Shown: positions 18,405-28,281 of the stretch, piece after piece
How the letters are laid out: each line of letters starts with the position of its first letter
How positions within the stretch are numbered: position 1 is the stretch's first letter
Assembly: GCA_016710635.1 (NCBI GenBank)
Contig: JADJVL010000021.1
Coordinates: 65,203-129,202, forward strand
Direction: 5' to 3'
Source of the DNA: Holophagaceae bacterium
Lineage (GTDB): Bacteria > Acidobacteriota > Holophagae > Holophagales > Holophagaceae
DNA: 64,000 nt
Translations under genes and position numbers: made by a program
Notes under the pieces: model-generated
The model's input: the letters and a program-made list of their open reading frames with translations, nothing else
What the model was told of the DNA's origin: nothing
Database searches by the model: none

Positions 18405-21400
18405 GTGAACTCCCCCCTCCGCTTCGCCGGAACACGCTCCCTGACGCTACCGGGGATTGTTGCGGCATGGGTTGGCGCGGCGACCCTGACCGCCTCCGGC
18501 GTGGGCCTGTCCGCCTCGGCCGCGGGCCTGACCGCCACCGGCGCGGGCCTCCAGGCGCCGCTCTCCCTTCGGCCCGTGGCGCCGGAAGGGCGGCTGGCCT
18601 TCCGCACCTACGGACCCGAGCAGGGGCTGCGGCACCGTTCCATCACCGCCATCACCCAGGACGCCCGGGGCTTCGTCTGGGCCGGGACCGAAGGCGGCGC
18701 CTACCGCTACGACGGCTCCGGGTTCACCCTCTTCTCCCTGGGGAGCGGCCTGCCCGGCGCGTGGGTCCGGGCCTTCCTGCCGGACGGGGAAGGCCTCTGG
18801 ATCGGCACCCGGGAAGGATTCTGCCGCTACCAGGGCGGCCGCATCACCCGCGCCGAGGGCGCCGCGGGGCAGGCGCGGATCCGGCAGCTGGCCAAGGGCC
18901 CCGAGGGCCGCGCCTGGTTCGTCTCCGACGAGGGCGTCTTCCGCCGCGCCCGGGGCCTCTCGTTTGAGGCGGCGCCGGGCTGGGAGGGTGGACGCGCCCT
19001 CGCCATCCACGCCCAGGGCCCCGTGGTCTGGATCGGCACGGAGGAAGGCGCCGTGTGGCGTTTCGAGCGTGGCGACTGGACCCGCTACGGCACGGCGGAC
19101 GGCCTGGTCCACGGTCCCGTGAAGGCCCTTCTGCAGGACGGCGCGGGACGGTTGTGGGTCCGCACGGCGAAGGTGCTGCTGGTGCGCGACGAGGCCCAGG
19201 GCCGCTTCCGTCCGGTGGAAGGCCTGCCCCCGGTCCTCAACACCATCTACGAGGAATCCCTCGCCTCCGACGGGAACGGCGGCGTGCTGGTCCCCTCGAA
19301 CGCGGGCCTGCTGCGCATCACCCGGTCCGGTGGCTGGAGTCTGCTGGACGACGGCCGCGGCCTGCCCTACCACTGGGCCAACGCGGCCCTGGTGGACCGC
19401 AGCGGCGTCCTCTGGGTCAGCAACTTCGGCCTCAGCCGCCAGCTGGGGACCGGCGCCTGGACCAGCGCCACCAAGGCCGACGGGCTGCCCTCCGACAGCG
19501 TGTGGGCCATCCACCGCGATCATGGCGGCATCCTCTGGGTGGCTTCCGCCGCCGGCCTGGCGAAATCCCGCGGGCCGGGCTTCGAGGCGGTGGCGGGCAC
19601 TGCCGGGCTGGTCTTCTACGCCCTGGCGGAGGGCCCCGACGGGAGCCTCTGGGCCGGCGGGGAAGGTCCCTTCCTCCTGCGCCTGGGGCGCGGCAAGGCC
19701 TCGTGGGACCGCGTTCCCGTGCCCGGCCTGGAGGCGGGCAGCCAGGTGAACGGCCTGGTCTTCGAGCCGGACGGAACCCTCTGGATCGCCGCCAATCCGG
19801 GCCTGTACCGGCTCGCCCCTGGCGCCGCCGCGCCGGTCCGGGTGGGGATTCCCGGCGCGAAGGAGGACGGCGATGTCCGCGCCCTGGCCCTGGACGGGAA
19901 GGGCGCCCTCTGGGCCGCCGGGAGATCATGGATTGGCCCGCTTCCAGGGCGGCGCCTGGAACCGCTGGGGCATGGCCCAGGGCCTGCGGCTGCCCAAGCT
20001 GGCCACCCTCGCCCCGCTGCCCGACGGCAGCCTGTGGGTCGGCTACCAGGAGCCCGTGGGCCTCAGCCATCTGAGGGCCGATGGCGACGCCCTGAAGCTG
20101 CTGGGGCACCGGGACCAGGGCACCGGCCTCATCTCCAACTCCATCGCCTCCCTCATGGCCGACCGCGCCGGCACCCTCTGGGCCGGCACGAATGAGGGCG
20201 TGATGCGCATCGACGCCCGCGGCCTCAGCCACTTCGACCGGGAGGACGGCCTCGCCGGCGAGGACTGCAATCCCTTCAGCCGCTTCGCCGACGCCGCCGG
20301 CGACATCTGGATCGGCACCACCAGCGGGCTTCTGCACCTCCGGCCGGGCCGCCTGGAGTCGGCCATGGGCGCGCCCAAGGTCGAGCTGGCCTCCGTGGAG
20401 GCCGGCGACCGGCGCTGGGAGGATCCGGGCGCGCTGCCCGGAGGCAGCCTCGGGGCCCTGGCCTTCTCCAACCGCTATGTGACCGTCCGGTTCACCGTCA
20501 CCGACTACCGTCTGGAACGGGCGGTGCCGGTGCAGGCCCGGCTGGTGGGCCTCGACGACCAGTGGCGGGAGGTGCAGTCCGGGGAGATGCGCTATCCGGC
20601 CCTGGCGCCGGGCACCTACCGCTTCGAGGTCCGGGCCCTGGGCCAGGACGGCCGGCCCGGAACGCCCTCGGCGGTGTCCTTCCGCGTGGAGGCGCCCTGG
20701 TGGCGGACCCGCTGGGCCTGGTCGATCTGGATCCTGCTGGGCGGCGGCCTCGCGTGGTGGCTCGTCCGCTGGCGCCTGAAGGCCCTCAAGGCCCGCAACG
20801 AGGAGCTGGAGCGCCTGGTCTACCAGCGCACCGTGGCCCTCGAGCTGAGCAACGAGGCCCTGCTCGCCATGTCCATGAACGATCCCCTCACGGGCCTGAA
20901 GAACCGCCGCTTCGTGGATGTCACGCTGCCCCAGCGCGCCGCCCAGTCCCAGCGCGCCCACCGCAGCTCCCTGCGCGGCGCGGTGGAGCCGCCGCCCAAC
21001 AGCAAGCTGCTCTTCGCCATGTTGGACCTGGACTTCTTCAAGCAGGTGAACGACACCTTCGGTCATGCGGCGGGGGACCAGGTGCTGCTGCAGACCCGGG
21101 ACATCCTCGAGGCGCACATGCGCGACGTGGACATCGTGGCCCGGTGGGGCGGGGAGGAGTTCCTCGTGGTGGCCAACACCAGCGACCTGGACAGCGCGGC
21201 CCGCCTGGTGTCCCGCATCCATCTCGCCGTGCGGCAGTTCCCCTTCCGGGTCCTGGACCGGGAGGAGCGCATCACCTGCTCCATGGGCTTCGTGGTCTTC
21301 CCCCTCCTGCCGGACCATCCGGACGCGTTCGGCTGGGAGGACGCGGTGGCCTGGGCGGACCGCTGCCTCTACGCCGCCAAGCGCAGCGGCCGGGACGGCT

Positions 21401-21537
21401 GGGTGGGCCTCGCCGCGCCCAAGGGCCTGGACCCCGAGGTGGCGGCGGGGGAGATGACCCAGGAGGGCGGCCCGGGCCCCGCAAGCGGCCTCGACATCCT
21501 GACCTCCTTCGAGCCCGCGCCCATCCGGTGGGACTGA
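18405..21537 (+). pseudogene. Beta-propeller sensor diguanylate cyclase, frameshifted
   Basis: Paralogue of the gene at 6451. An N-terminal hydrophobic segment is followed by propeller repeats (ARGFVWAGTEGGAYRYDG, DRSGVLWVSNFGLSRQ), a Y_Y_Y-like domain (about 20440-20690), a membrane helix (about 20700-20770) and a GGDEF domain with LTGLKNRRFVD, LDFFKQVNDTFGHAAGD and active-site GGEEF near 21145. The first frame runs from the GTG at 18405 to about 19920 and the second from about 19920 to 21537. Joining WAAG to DHGLARFQGG needs one base fewer at about 19919-19925. All domains are otherwise complete (about 1,043 residues), so this may be an assembly indel rather than a real loss. The start lacks a clear ribosome binding site. 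Confidence 0.85.
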
Positions 21538-21567
21538 GGTTTCGGCGGGCGGTCCGGCCTTCAAGGG

Positions 21568-22668
21568 TCAGAGCGATCTTTCCTTGCCGGGCCGGAGGGC
21601 GACGCTGAGGCGCTTCCCGTCCCGGCGGAGGTCCAGGGCGAGGGCCTGCCCGGGGGCGAGGGCTTCGGCGAGGTCCAGCAGCTCGTCCCAGGACTTCAGG
21701 GGGCGGCCGTTGGCGGCGACGATGACATCCCCGGCGAGGAAGCGCCCCCGGCGGTCCTGCTGGACGCCCTGGAGGCCGGCGAGATCCGCAGGGCCGCCCC
21801 GGCGCACTTCGGCGACCATCACGCCCTCCTTCACCCCGAAGCGCTCGAGCCAGCGCGGGGCCACCGGGTCGAAGCCCAGGTCCGGGCGCTCCAGCTTGCC
21901 CTTGGCGATGAGCTGGGGCACCACCCGGTTCACCGTGTCCACGGGCACGGCGAAACCGATGCCGGCCGACGCGCCGCTGGGGCTCTGGATGGCGGTGTTC
22001 ACCCCCACCAGCCGCCCCGCGCTGTCCAGGAGCGGCCCGCCGCTGTTGCCGGGGTTGATGGCGGCGTCGGTCTGGATGACGTCCCGGATGGCGCGGCCGC
22101 TGGGGCTTTCCATGCTGCGGCCCAGGGCGGAGACCACCCCGGTGGTCAGCGTCTGGTCCAGGCCGAAGGGGTTGCCGATGGCGATGACCATCTGGCCCAC
22201 CTGCAGGTCGGCGCTGGCTCCGATGGGAATGGGCCGCAGCTTCGCCGGGGGCTCCACGATGCGCAGCACCGCGAGGTCCTTGTCCGGGGCGGCGCCCACG
22301 AATTCCGCGTCGTGGACGGAGCCGTCGGCCAGGGTGACGAGGGCGCGGCTGGCGCCCTGGATGACGTGGAAATTGGTGACCACGTGGCCCTTCGCATCCC
22401 ACAGGAAGCCGCTGCCGGCGCCGGCGGTCACCTCCTGGGTGCGGAAGCTCCAGAAGTCCTGGCGGACCTCCTTGGTGGTGATGTAGGCGACGCTGGGCTG
22501 GGCCTCCCGGAAGCGCCGGATCAGGAGCTGTTCGGCGTCCAGGAGCGGGCCCCGGGGATCCACGGCCCGGGGGCTGGCCGCGCCGTCCCGCTGCGCCAGG
22601 CTGACCCCGCACCAGCCCACGATGAGGCTGGCCGCGAGGATGGAAACGACCATGGGAAGCTTGCGCAT
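21568..22668 (-). CDS. HtrA/DegP-type S1C serine protease with PDZ domain
   Basis: 366 residues: an N-terminal membrane anchor or signal (MVVSILAASLIVGWCG), a trypsin-like domain and one PDZ domain. The catalytic triad is visible as histidine in VVTNFHVIQG (about residue 100), aspartate in APDKDLAVLRI and serine in INPGNSGGPLLDSAGR (about residue 212). The PDZ part contains FLAGDVIVAANGRPL. It should act in the periplasm on misfolded proteins. It converges on the diguanylate cyclase with a 30-bp gap and is separated from the DUF302 gene upstream by 74 bp. Confidence 0.95.
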   Translation of the reverse strand: MRKLPMVVSILAASLIVGWCGVSLAQRDGAASPRAVDPRGPLLDAEQLLIRRFREAQPSVAYITTKEVRQDFWSFRTQEVTAGAGSGFLWDAKGHVVTNFHVIQGASRALVTLADGSVHDAEFVGAAPDKDLAVLRIVEPPAKLRPIPIGASADLQVGQMVIAIGNPFGLDQTLTTGVVSALGRSMESPSGRAIRDVIQTDAAINPGNSGGPLLDSAGRLVGVNTAIQSPSGASAGIGFAVPVDTVNRVVPQLIAKGKLERPDLGFDPVAPRWLERFGVKEGVMVAEVRRGGPADLAGLQGVQQDRRGRFLAGDVIVAANGRPLKSWDELLDLAEALAPGQALALDLRRDGKRLSVALRPGKERSL

Positions 22669-22742
22669 GGGGGCTCCGGGCGGTCCCGGAAAGAGCGCCG
22701 GGACGCTCCCATCCTAGCGGCGCGAGGCCCTCGCCGGGACCG

Positions 22743-23129
22743 TCAGCCCAGCCGTTCCAGGACGGCCTCGAGGCGCGCCTCCACCACCTCCGCGTGCGCG
22801 GGGTCGACCTTCGCCGTGAGGGTGAAGAGCCGCGTGGGCTTCACCGCGGTGACCTCGGTGCCGCCGGCCACCTCGCGCACCACCACGTTGCAGGGCAGCA
22901 GCACGGCGAGCTCGGGTTCGGCCTGCATCGCCTCGAAGGCTACAGCCGGCAGGCAGGCGCCGAGGATGATCCGGCGCTCGGAGTCCTGCCCGAGCTTGGC
23001 CTTGAAGATGGCCTGGGTGTCCATCTCCGTGGGCACGCCGAAACCTTCGGCGGCCAGGGCCGTCCGGGTCTGGGCGAGGACTTCGTCGAAGGGCCGGGGC
23101 AGGGACCGGGCCAGGGAGTAGGGCGTCAT
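22743..23129 (-). CDS. DUF302 domain protein
   Basis: 128 residues covering one DUF302 domain: it opens with an LPRPFDEVLAQTRTALAAEG block and contains IILGACLPAVAFEAMQAEP and LLPCNVVVREVAGGTEV, the usual family pattern. The biochemical role is unknown; the family is often found beside metal- or sulfur-handling genes. The ATG at 23129 overlaps the stop of the rhodanese gene (ATGA), with AGGAG upstream, so it is the last gene of the efflux/rhodanese operon. Confidence 0.88.
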   Translation of the reverse strand: MTPYSLARSLPRPFDEVLAQTRTALAAEGFGVPTEMDTQAIFKAKLGQDSERRIILGACLPAVAFEAMQAEPELAVLLPCNVVVREVAGGTEVTAVKPTRLFTLTAKVDPAHAEVVEARLEAVLERLG

Positions 23130-23473
23130 GGGAACTCCTTCAGGCGCTGCCAACTGCCGCCGTTCACGGCTTCGAAGCCCTTCTGGCGAAGGAGGGCGGC
23201 CGCCGCCGAGCTGCGGGAGCCCGTGGCGCAGCAGAGGAGGATGGGCCTTGCGCGGTCCAGCTCCTGCAGCCGCTCGAGCAGCTGGTCCAGGGGGATGTTG
23301 AGGGTGTTGGGCCCGTGGCCGCGGGTGAACTCGGCGTGGGTCCGCACGTCGACGCGCTGGGGATTGCGGTTGGCGAGGCTATCCAGGCCAGCCAGGGAAT
23401 CCGGCGCGGCGCGGCGCCGGAGCAGCCACCAGGCCGGGAGGAGGAGCAGAAGGAGCCACAGGAAGCGGATCAT
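23126..23473 (-). CDS. Membrane-anchored rhodanese-like protein
   Basis: 115 residues: one N-terminal membrane helix (FLWLLLLLLPAWWLL) and a single rhodanese domain. VDVRTHAEFTRGHGPNTLNI is the usual CH2A-type region, and the active-site loop is CCATGSRSSAA with the catalytic cysteine followed by a small CxxGxR-type loop. It should carry or transfer persulfide sulfur at the membrane face. It overlaps the downstream DUF302 gene by 4 bp and follows DUF6132 by 60 bp. Confidence 0.9.
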   Translation of the reverse strand: MIRFLWLLLLLLPAWWLLRRRAAPDSLAGLDSLANRNPQRVDVRTHAEFTRGHGPNTLNIPLDQLLERLQELDRARPILLCCATGSRSSAAAALLRQKGFEAVNGGSWQRLKEFP

Positions 23474-23533
23474 GCGAGCGCCTCGAAGGACTTCATGGGG
23501 ACAAGGGCGGACATGGGGGCTCCGGGTCTCGAA

Positions 23534-23719
23534 TCAGGGTTGTCGTGAGGTCAGGGCCCAGATCAGGCCCATGACGGCGCCGTAGAGGCCGGCGCGAAGG
23601 GGCGTCGCGGTCAGCGGGCAGGTGCCCGTGCGGCAGCCGACGAGCTTCCACCAGGCGAGGCCGAGGCCGGCGCCGGCGAGCAGCCCGAGGCCCAGGCGGA
23701 GGAGGGGTTTGAGGGCCAT
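23534..23719 (-). CDS. DUF6132 family small membrane protein
   Basis: 61 residues. Two hydrophobic helices flank a cysteine-bearing loop, VGCRTGTCPLTATP, the hallmark of this small family (GCxxGxCPLT). These two conserved cysteines and the operon context suggest a role in sulfur or metal chemistry at the membrane, which is an inference. The ATG at 23719 was chosen because the upstream codons look non-coding. Confidence 0.8.
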   Translation of the reverse strand: MALKPLLRLGLGLLAGAGLGLAWWKLVGCRTGTCPLTATPLRAGLYGAVMGLIWALTSRQP

Positions 23720-23730
23720 GGCCGTTCCGC

Positions 23731-23937
23731 CTAGACGCCGCAGCCGGGGCCTTCGGCCACGCCCGCGCGCTTGAGGATGCGGCTCAGCAGGCACCAGTTG
23801 GTGATCCCGCTCTGGAAGAGGTTCGCGCCCACGAAGACCGTCAGCCACACGAAATGGGGGCTGACCCAGCGGGTGAGGGCGAGGCTGGCGAGGATCATGG
23901 CGCCGGCGAAGATGTGGACGAGTCGGTCAATGGTCAT
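23731..23937 (-). CDS. DUF2892 (YgaP-type) membrane protein
   Basis: 68 residues. The N-terminus MTIDRLVHIFAGAMILASLA and the segment FVGANLFQSGITNWCLLSRI match the DUF2892 membrane domain, which in YgaP is fused to a rhodanese. It has two membrane helices. Here it is a separate gene, but a rhodanese gene lies in the same operon. It overlaps the start of the RND gene stop by ATGA (23934-23937). Confidence 0.87.
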   Translation of the reverse strand: MTIDRLVHIFAGAMILASLALTRWVSPHFVWLTVFVGANLFQSGITNWCLLSRILKRAGVAEGPGCGV

Positions 23938-26900
23938 GGATTCACCTCGGAGGAAAGGGCGGAACGCTGGAGGTCCGCGGCGCGGCCGCGGCGGGCCAGC
24001 AGGAAGTAGAGGACGGGGACGGCGAGGCGGGAGAGCAGGGTGGCGGCCACTTCGCCGGCCATGAGGCTGACGGCGAGGCCCTGGAAGATGGGATCGGCGA
24101 GCATGACGGAGGAACCCACCATCACGGCGGCGGCGGTGAGGAGCATGGGGCGGAAGCGCACCACGCCGGCCTCTTCGACGGCCGCCTCGAGGGCCATGCC
24201 CTCCTTCAGTTTCAGCTCGATGAAGTCCACGAGGATGATGCTGTTGCGCACGATGATGCCGGCGCCGGCGATGAAGCCGATCATGCTGGTGGCGGTGAAG
24301 AAGGAGCCCAGCAGCATGTGGGCGGGCAGGATGCCGATGAGCGAGAGCGGAATGGGCACGAGGATCACCAAAGGCACGGTGAAGCTTTCGAACCAGCCGA
24401 CCACCAGCACGTAGATCAGCACCAGCACCACGGCGAAGGCGAGGCCCAGGTCCCGGAAGACTTCGAGGGTGATGTGCCACTCGCCGTCCCACTTGAGGGC
24501 GACCTTTTCCGTGTTTTCCGGATGGGAGAGGCCCAGGCGGGGCACCACCGTGCCATCGGGGTTCTTCAGGGCATCCAGTTTCCGGTTGAGGGCGGATAGC
24601 GCGTAGACCGGGCTTTCGATGGCCCCGGCGAGGTCGCCGAAGACGTAGGCCACGGGCATGAGGTTCTTGTGGAAGCGCACGGGCGCTTCCGAGCCTTCCT
24701 CCACCGTCACGAGTTCCGACAGGGGCACCGCGCCCCGCTGGCCCGGCACGGTGAGCTGGAGCAGCTGGGGGAGCCGCGCCCGCTGGGCGGCGGGGAGCTG
24801 GAGGATCACCGGGACCTGGCTGGCGCCGCGGTCCACGTGGAAGGTGCCGAGGGTCATGCCCTGGCCGGCGGCCGACAGGGTCTGCACCACGTGGGCCGGC
24901 GCCACGCCGTGGAGGGCCGCCTTCTCCCGGTCCAGGCGCAGGCTGAGCTTGGGGGCCGTCGCGTTGAGGGTGCTGTCCACGTCGACGACACCCTTCACCG
25001 ATTGGAAGGCCGCGAGGACCTGGGTGGCGGCGGCCTTCCGGGCCTCTTGGGTGGGCCCGTAGACTTCCGCGACGAGGGTGTCCAGCACCGGCGGACCCGG
25101 CGGGATCTCCACGATCTTCAGGCGGGCGCCGCTGCCCTGGAGGAGCGCTTCCAGGGCGGGGCGCAGCCGGGTGGCGATGCCGTGGCTCTGCTCCTTGCGT
25201 TCCCCCTTGTGCACGAGGTTCACCTGAAGGTCGGCCATCTGCGCCTCTTCCCGGAGGAAGGCATGGCGGACCATGCCGACGAAGGTGAAGGGCGCGGCTT
25301 CGCCGGCGTAGACCTGCACGTCCTTCACCACGGGCTCTTCCATCAGGCGCCGGGCCAGCTTCTGGGCCAGGGCGAGGCTGGCCTCCCTAGGGGCGCCTTC
25401 CGGCAGGTCGAGCTGCACCATGAATTCGGACTTGTTGTCGAAGGGGAGCATCTTCACCTTCACGGCGCCGGTGCCCACCAGGGCCATGGACCCCGCCAGC
25501 AGCACCAGGACGCCGGCGAAGAAGCCCCAGCGCACCTTGGCGCTGCCGAGGAGGGCGTGCATGATGCGGCGGTAGAGGCGCGTGCTCCAGGAATCGGGAA
25601 CCTCCGCGTCCGTGTGGTCCGGGGAGGTGGGCACGGCGGTGTCGTCGCTGGCGGGATGAAGGCCGCTGGCGTCCAGCTCGGGCAGCTCGGCCTCCTTGCG
25701 GAACACGAGGCGGGCGGCCCAGGGGCTGATGATGAAGGCGATGCCGAGGCTGAAGAGCATGGCCAGGCTCGCCCCCACCGGGATGGGCCGCATGTAGGGA
25801 CCCATGAGGCCCCGGACAAAGGCCATGGGCAGGATGGCGGCCACCACGGCAAAGGTGGCGAGGATGGTGGGATTGCCCACTTCATCCACCGCTTCCACCA
25901 GGAGCTCGGCGAAGGGCTTCCGCGGCCCCGGCAGGTGCAGGTGCCGGTGGATGTTCTCCACCACCACGATGGCGTCGTCCACCAGGATGCCGATGGAGAA
26001 GATCAGGGCGAACAGCGTGACCCGGTTCAGCGTGTAGCCGAAAAGCCAGGTGAGCAGCAGGGTCAGGGCCAGGGTCACCGGCACGGCGATGCCCACCACC
26101 ACGGCGCTCCGCCAGCCCATGGCGAGGCCGATGAGAGCGATCACGGAAAGGGTCGCGATGAGCAGGTGCTCGATGAGCTCGTTGCTCTTCTCGCCGGCGG
26201 TCTCGCCATAGTTGCGGGTGACGTCCACCTTCAGGTCGCGGGGGAGCAGGCCGCCCCGCAGGGCCTCCACCTTGGCCAGGGTCAGCTCCGCCAGGGCGGT
26301 GGCGTTGGCGCCCTTGCGCTTGGACAGGGACAAGGTCACGGCGGGTTCGAAGGATCCCTTCGCGCCGTACAGCACGTAGGGAGGCTCGGGCTCGGGCCCA
26401 TCGTTCACCCGGGCGAGGTCGCCCAGGTAGATCGGCCGACCGCCGCGTACGGCCACCACCAGGCGCTTCAGCTCGGCGGCCTCCAGCACGAAGCCGGTGG
26501 CCTCGACGGCGGTGCGCCGGTTCGCCGACACCAGGGAGCCCGCGGGCAGCTGGGCCTCGGCGCTCTGGAGGGCGGGCAGCAGTTCACTGAAGGAGAGGCC
26601 CAGGGAGCGCAGCTTGTCCGGATCGGGCTCGATGCGGACCTGGCGCCTCGCCCCGCCGATGACGCGGGCCTGGGCCGTGTCGGGCACCGTGGACAGCTCG
26701 CGGCCCAGGGCTTCCGCCAGGGAACGCAGCCGCGCCGGGTCCTGGTCGCGGCCGTGGAGGGTGAGGGTGAGGAAGGGGACGTCGTCGATGGTGAGCAGCT
26801 TCGCCACGGGCTTCAGGGCGCCGGACGGCAGGAGGGCCGCGGCGGCCTGGAGCTCCTGGTGCACCTTCACGAGGCTGGGCTCCTGGGGCTCGTTGACCTT

Positions 26901-27233
26901 GAAGCGCACGGTGATGAGGCTCAGGCCGGGCCGGGAGACGCTGTAGAGGTATTCGACGCCGGACATGCCCCACAGCCGCTTCTCCAGGGGCGTGGTGACC
27001 TGGGCTTCGACTTCGGCCGGCGACGCGCCGGGCAGAGGGACATAGATGTCCACCATGGGCACGATGATCTGGGGTTCCTCCTCCCGGGGCGTGACCACCA
27101 CGGCGAAGACGCCCAGGAGGAGGCTGGCGAAGACGAGGAGGGGCGTGAGCTTGCTGCGGAGGAAGCCCTTGGCGAGCCGGCCCGCCAGGCCGGTCTTGGA
27201 CGGAGGAGAGGACTGGACGGGTTCAGCGGCCAT
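23934..27233 (-). CDS. RND efflux transporter permease subunit
   Basis: 1,099 residues, typical for the AcrB/MdtB-like superfamily, with the usual twelve membrane helices and two large periplasmic loops. The proton-relay region of helix 4 is FSIGILVDDAIVVVENIHRH at about residues 407-426, and the N-terminal pore part starts PREEEPQIIVPMVDI. The middle cytoplasmic segment (residues about 510-555) is longer and acidic. It exports its substrate with the adaptor and TolC genes encoded directly upstream. The substrate is unknown; the accompanying rhodanese, DUF302 and ArsR genes hint at toxic metal or sulfur species rather than organic drugs. It overlaps both neighbours. Confidence 0.95.
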   Translation of the reverse strand: MAAEPVQSSPPSKTGLAGRLAKGFLRSKLTPLLVFASLLLGVFAVVVTPREEEPQIIVPMVDIYVPLPGASPAEVEAQVTTPLEKRLWGMSGVEYLYSVSRPGLSLITVRFKVNEPQEPSLVKVHQELQAAAALLPSGALKPVAKLLTIDDVPFLTLTLHGRDQDPARLRSLAEALGRELSTVPDTAQARVIGGARRQVRIEPDPDKLRSLGLSFSELLPALQSAEAQLPAGSLVSANRRTAVEATGFVLEAAELKRLVVAVRGGRPIYLGDLARVNDGPEPEPPYVLYGAKGSFEPAVTLSLSKRKGANATALAELTLAKVEALRGGLLPRDLKVDVTRNYGETAGEKSNELIEHLLIATLSVIALIGLAMGWRSAVVVGIAVPVTLALTLLLTWLFGYTLNRVTLFALIFSIGILVDDAIVVVENIHRHLHLPGPRKPFAELLVEAVDEVGNPTILATFAVVAAILPMAFVRGLMGPYMRPIPVGASLAMLFSLGIAFIISPWAARLVFRKEAELPELDASGLHPASDDTAVPTSPDHTDAEVPDSWSTRLYRRIMHALLGSAKVRWGFFAGVLVLLAGSMALVGTGAVKVKMLPFDNKSEFMVQLDLPEGAPREASLALAQKLARRLMEEPVVKDVQVYAGEAAPFTFVGMVRHAFLREEAQMADLQVNLVHKGERKEQSHGIATRLRPALEALLQGSGARLKIVEIPPGPPVLDTLVAEVYGPTQEARKAAATQVLAAFQSVKGVVDVDSTLNATAPKLSLRLDREKAALHGVAPAHVVQTLSAAGQGMTLGTFHVDRGASQVPVILQLPAAQRARLPQLLQLTVPGQRGAVPLSELVTVEEGSEAPVRFHKNLMPVAYVFGDLAGAIESPVYALSALNRKLDALKNPDGTVVPRLGLSHPENTEKVALKWDGEWHITLEVFRDLGLAFAVVLVLIYVLVVGWFESFTVPLVILVPIPLSLIGILPAHMLLGSFFTATSMIGFIAGAGIIVRNSIILVDFIELKLKEGMALEAAVEEAGVVRFRPMLLTAAAVMVGSSVMLADPIFQGLAVSLMAGEVAATLLSRLAVPVLYFLLARRGRAADLQRSALSSEVNP

Positions 27234-28281
27234 GGCGTGCGTCCTCCTTGGGGGCGCTCTCGACGCGCACGGGCTGGCCGTCCTGGAGGCCCGCCGGATC
27301 CGCGATCACCCGGTCGGTCCGGTTCAGGCCCGCCCGGGCCTCCACCTGGTCGCCGTCCCGCTCGCCCAGGCTGATCCAGCGCAGGAGGGCCTTGCCGCCC
27401 TCCTCCACGAAGACGCCGGTGAGCTCGCCGCGGCGCACCAGGGCGGTGGCGGGGACGCGCACCGGACCAACCTCGGCGCCGGAGGCCTTGGCGGCGGCGG
27501 GCACCTGGATGCGGGCGAAGGCGCCGCTGCGGAGGTCGGAAGGTTGCAGGACCTTGGCCCGGAGGGCCTGGCGGTGGGTGAGGGCGTCGCCGCCGGGGGC
27601 GAGGGCGATGACCACCGCCTGCCCCACGCGTCCGTCGGCATCAAAGGCCACGCGCCGGCCCACGGGCAGCCCCGCGGCTTCGGCCTCAGACAGGGTGGCG
27701 GTGAGTTCCAGGGAACCCCGGCCTTCCAGGGTGAGCAGGGGTTGCCCGGGGCCCACGAAGGCGCCGGGCTGCACGTCCCGGCGCTGCACCGTGCCCGCGA
27801 AGGGCGCGCGGATCTGGGCGAAGGCGAGCTGGCCCTGGACGGCGGCCACGGCGGCTTCGGCCTGGGCGAGCTGGGAGGCGGCCTGCTCCAGCTCGCTGGG
27901 GGTCGCGGCGCCCTGGGCCTGGAGGGCCTTGATGCGGCGGTGGTAGCCCTGGGCGGCTTCGCGACCGGACTGGGCGGCCTTGAGCTGGCCCAGCAGGTCG
28001 CCGGCCTCCAGTTCCATGAGGAGCTGGCCGCTGGCCACGGCGCTGCCTTCGGTGACGAGGACGCGCTTCACGGTGCCCGCGAGGCGGGTGCTGAGGGTGG
28101 CCTGGTCCGTGCGCTGCAGGGTGGCGGCGACCCAGCCCGCGCCGGCGGGACTCGCGTCGGCGACGAGGCGGACCGCGACCGTGGGCAGGGTCGGCGTGGG
28201 GCTTTCGGCATGCTTGCCGCAGGCGAGGCCCAGGGCCAGGAAGCCGGTCGCGGCGGTGAGGAGGATGGGTTTCGGGTTCAT
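27223..28281 (-). CDS. RND efflux periplasmic adaptor (membrane fusion protein)
   Basis: 352 residues. A lipobox LGLAC near residue 20 makes it a lipoprotein. The lipoyl half-motifs are AGTVKRVLVTEGSAVASGQ and APFAGTVQRRDVQPGAFVGP, separated by an alpha-hairpin rich in alanine and glutamine (residues about 90-150), followed by the beta-barrel domain. It joins the RND pump to the outer-membrane channel. The ATG at 28281 overlaps the stop of the TolC gene (ATGA), and its own stop overlaps the RND start by 11 bp. Confidence 0.94.
   Translation of the reverse strand: MNPKPILLTAATGFLALGLACGKHAESPTPTLPTVAVRLVADASPAGAGWVAATLQRTDQATLSTRLAGTVKRVLVTEGSAVASGQLLMELEAGDLLGQLKAAQSGREAAQGYHRRIKALQAQGAATPSELEQAASQLAQAEAAVAAVQGQLAFAQIRAPFAGTVQRRDVQPGAFVGPGQPLLTLEGRGSLELTATLSEAEAAGLPVGRRVAFDADGRVGQAVVIALAPGGDALTHRQALRAKVLQPSDLRSGAFARIQVPAAAKASGAEVGPVRVPATALVRRGELTGVFVEEGGKALLRWISLGERDGDQVEARAGLNRTDRVIADPAGLQDGQPVRVESAPKEDARHGR

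Noticed and set aside
18900..19930. Programmed frameshifting in the second diguanylate cyclase
   Set aside because: No slippery heptamer with downstream structure is evident, and the paralogue at 6451 is in one frame; an indel is simpler.
24669..27374. Plus-strand open frame opposite the RND permease
   Set aside because: Shadow frame of a clearly real minus-strand gene; it has no domain motifs.
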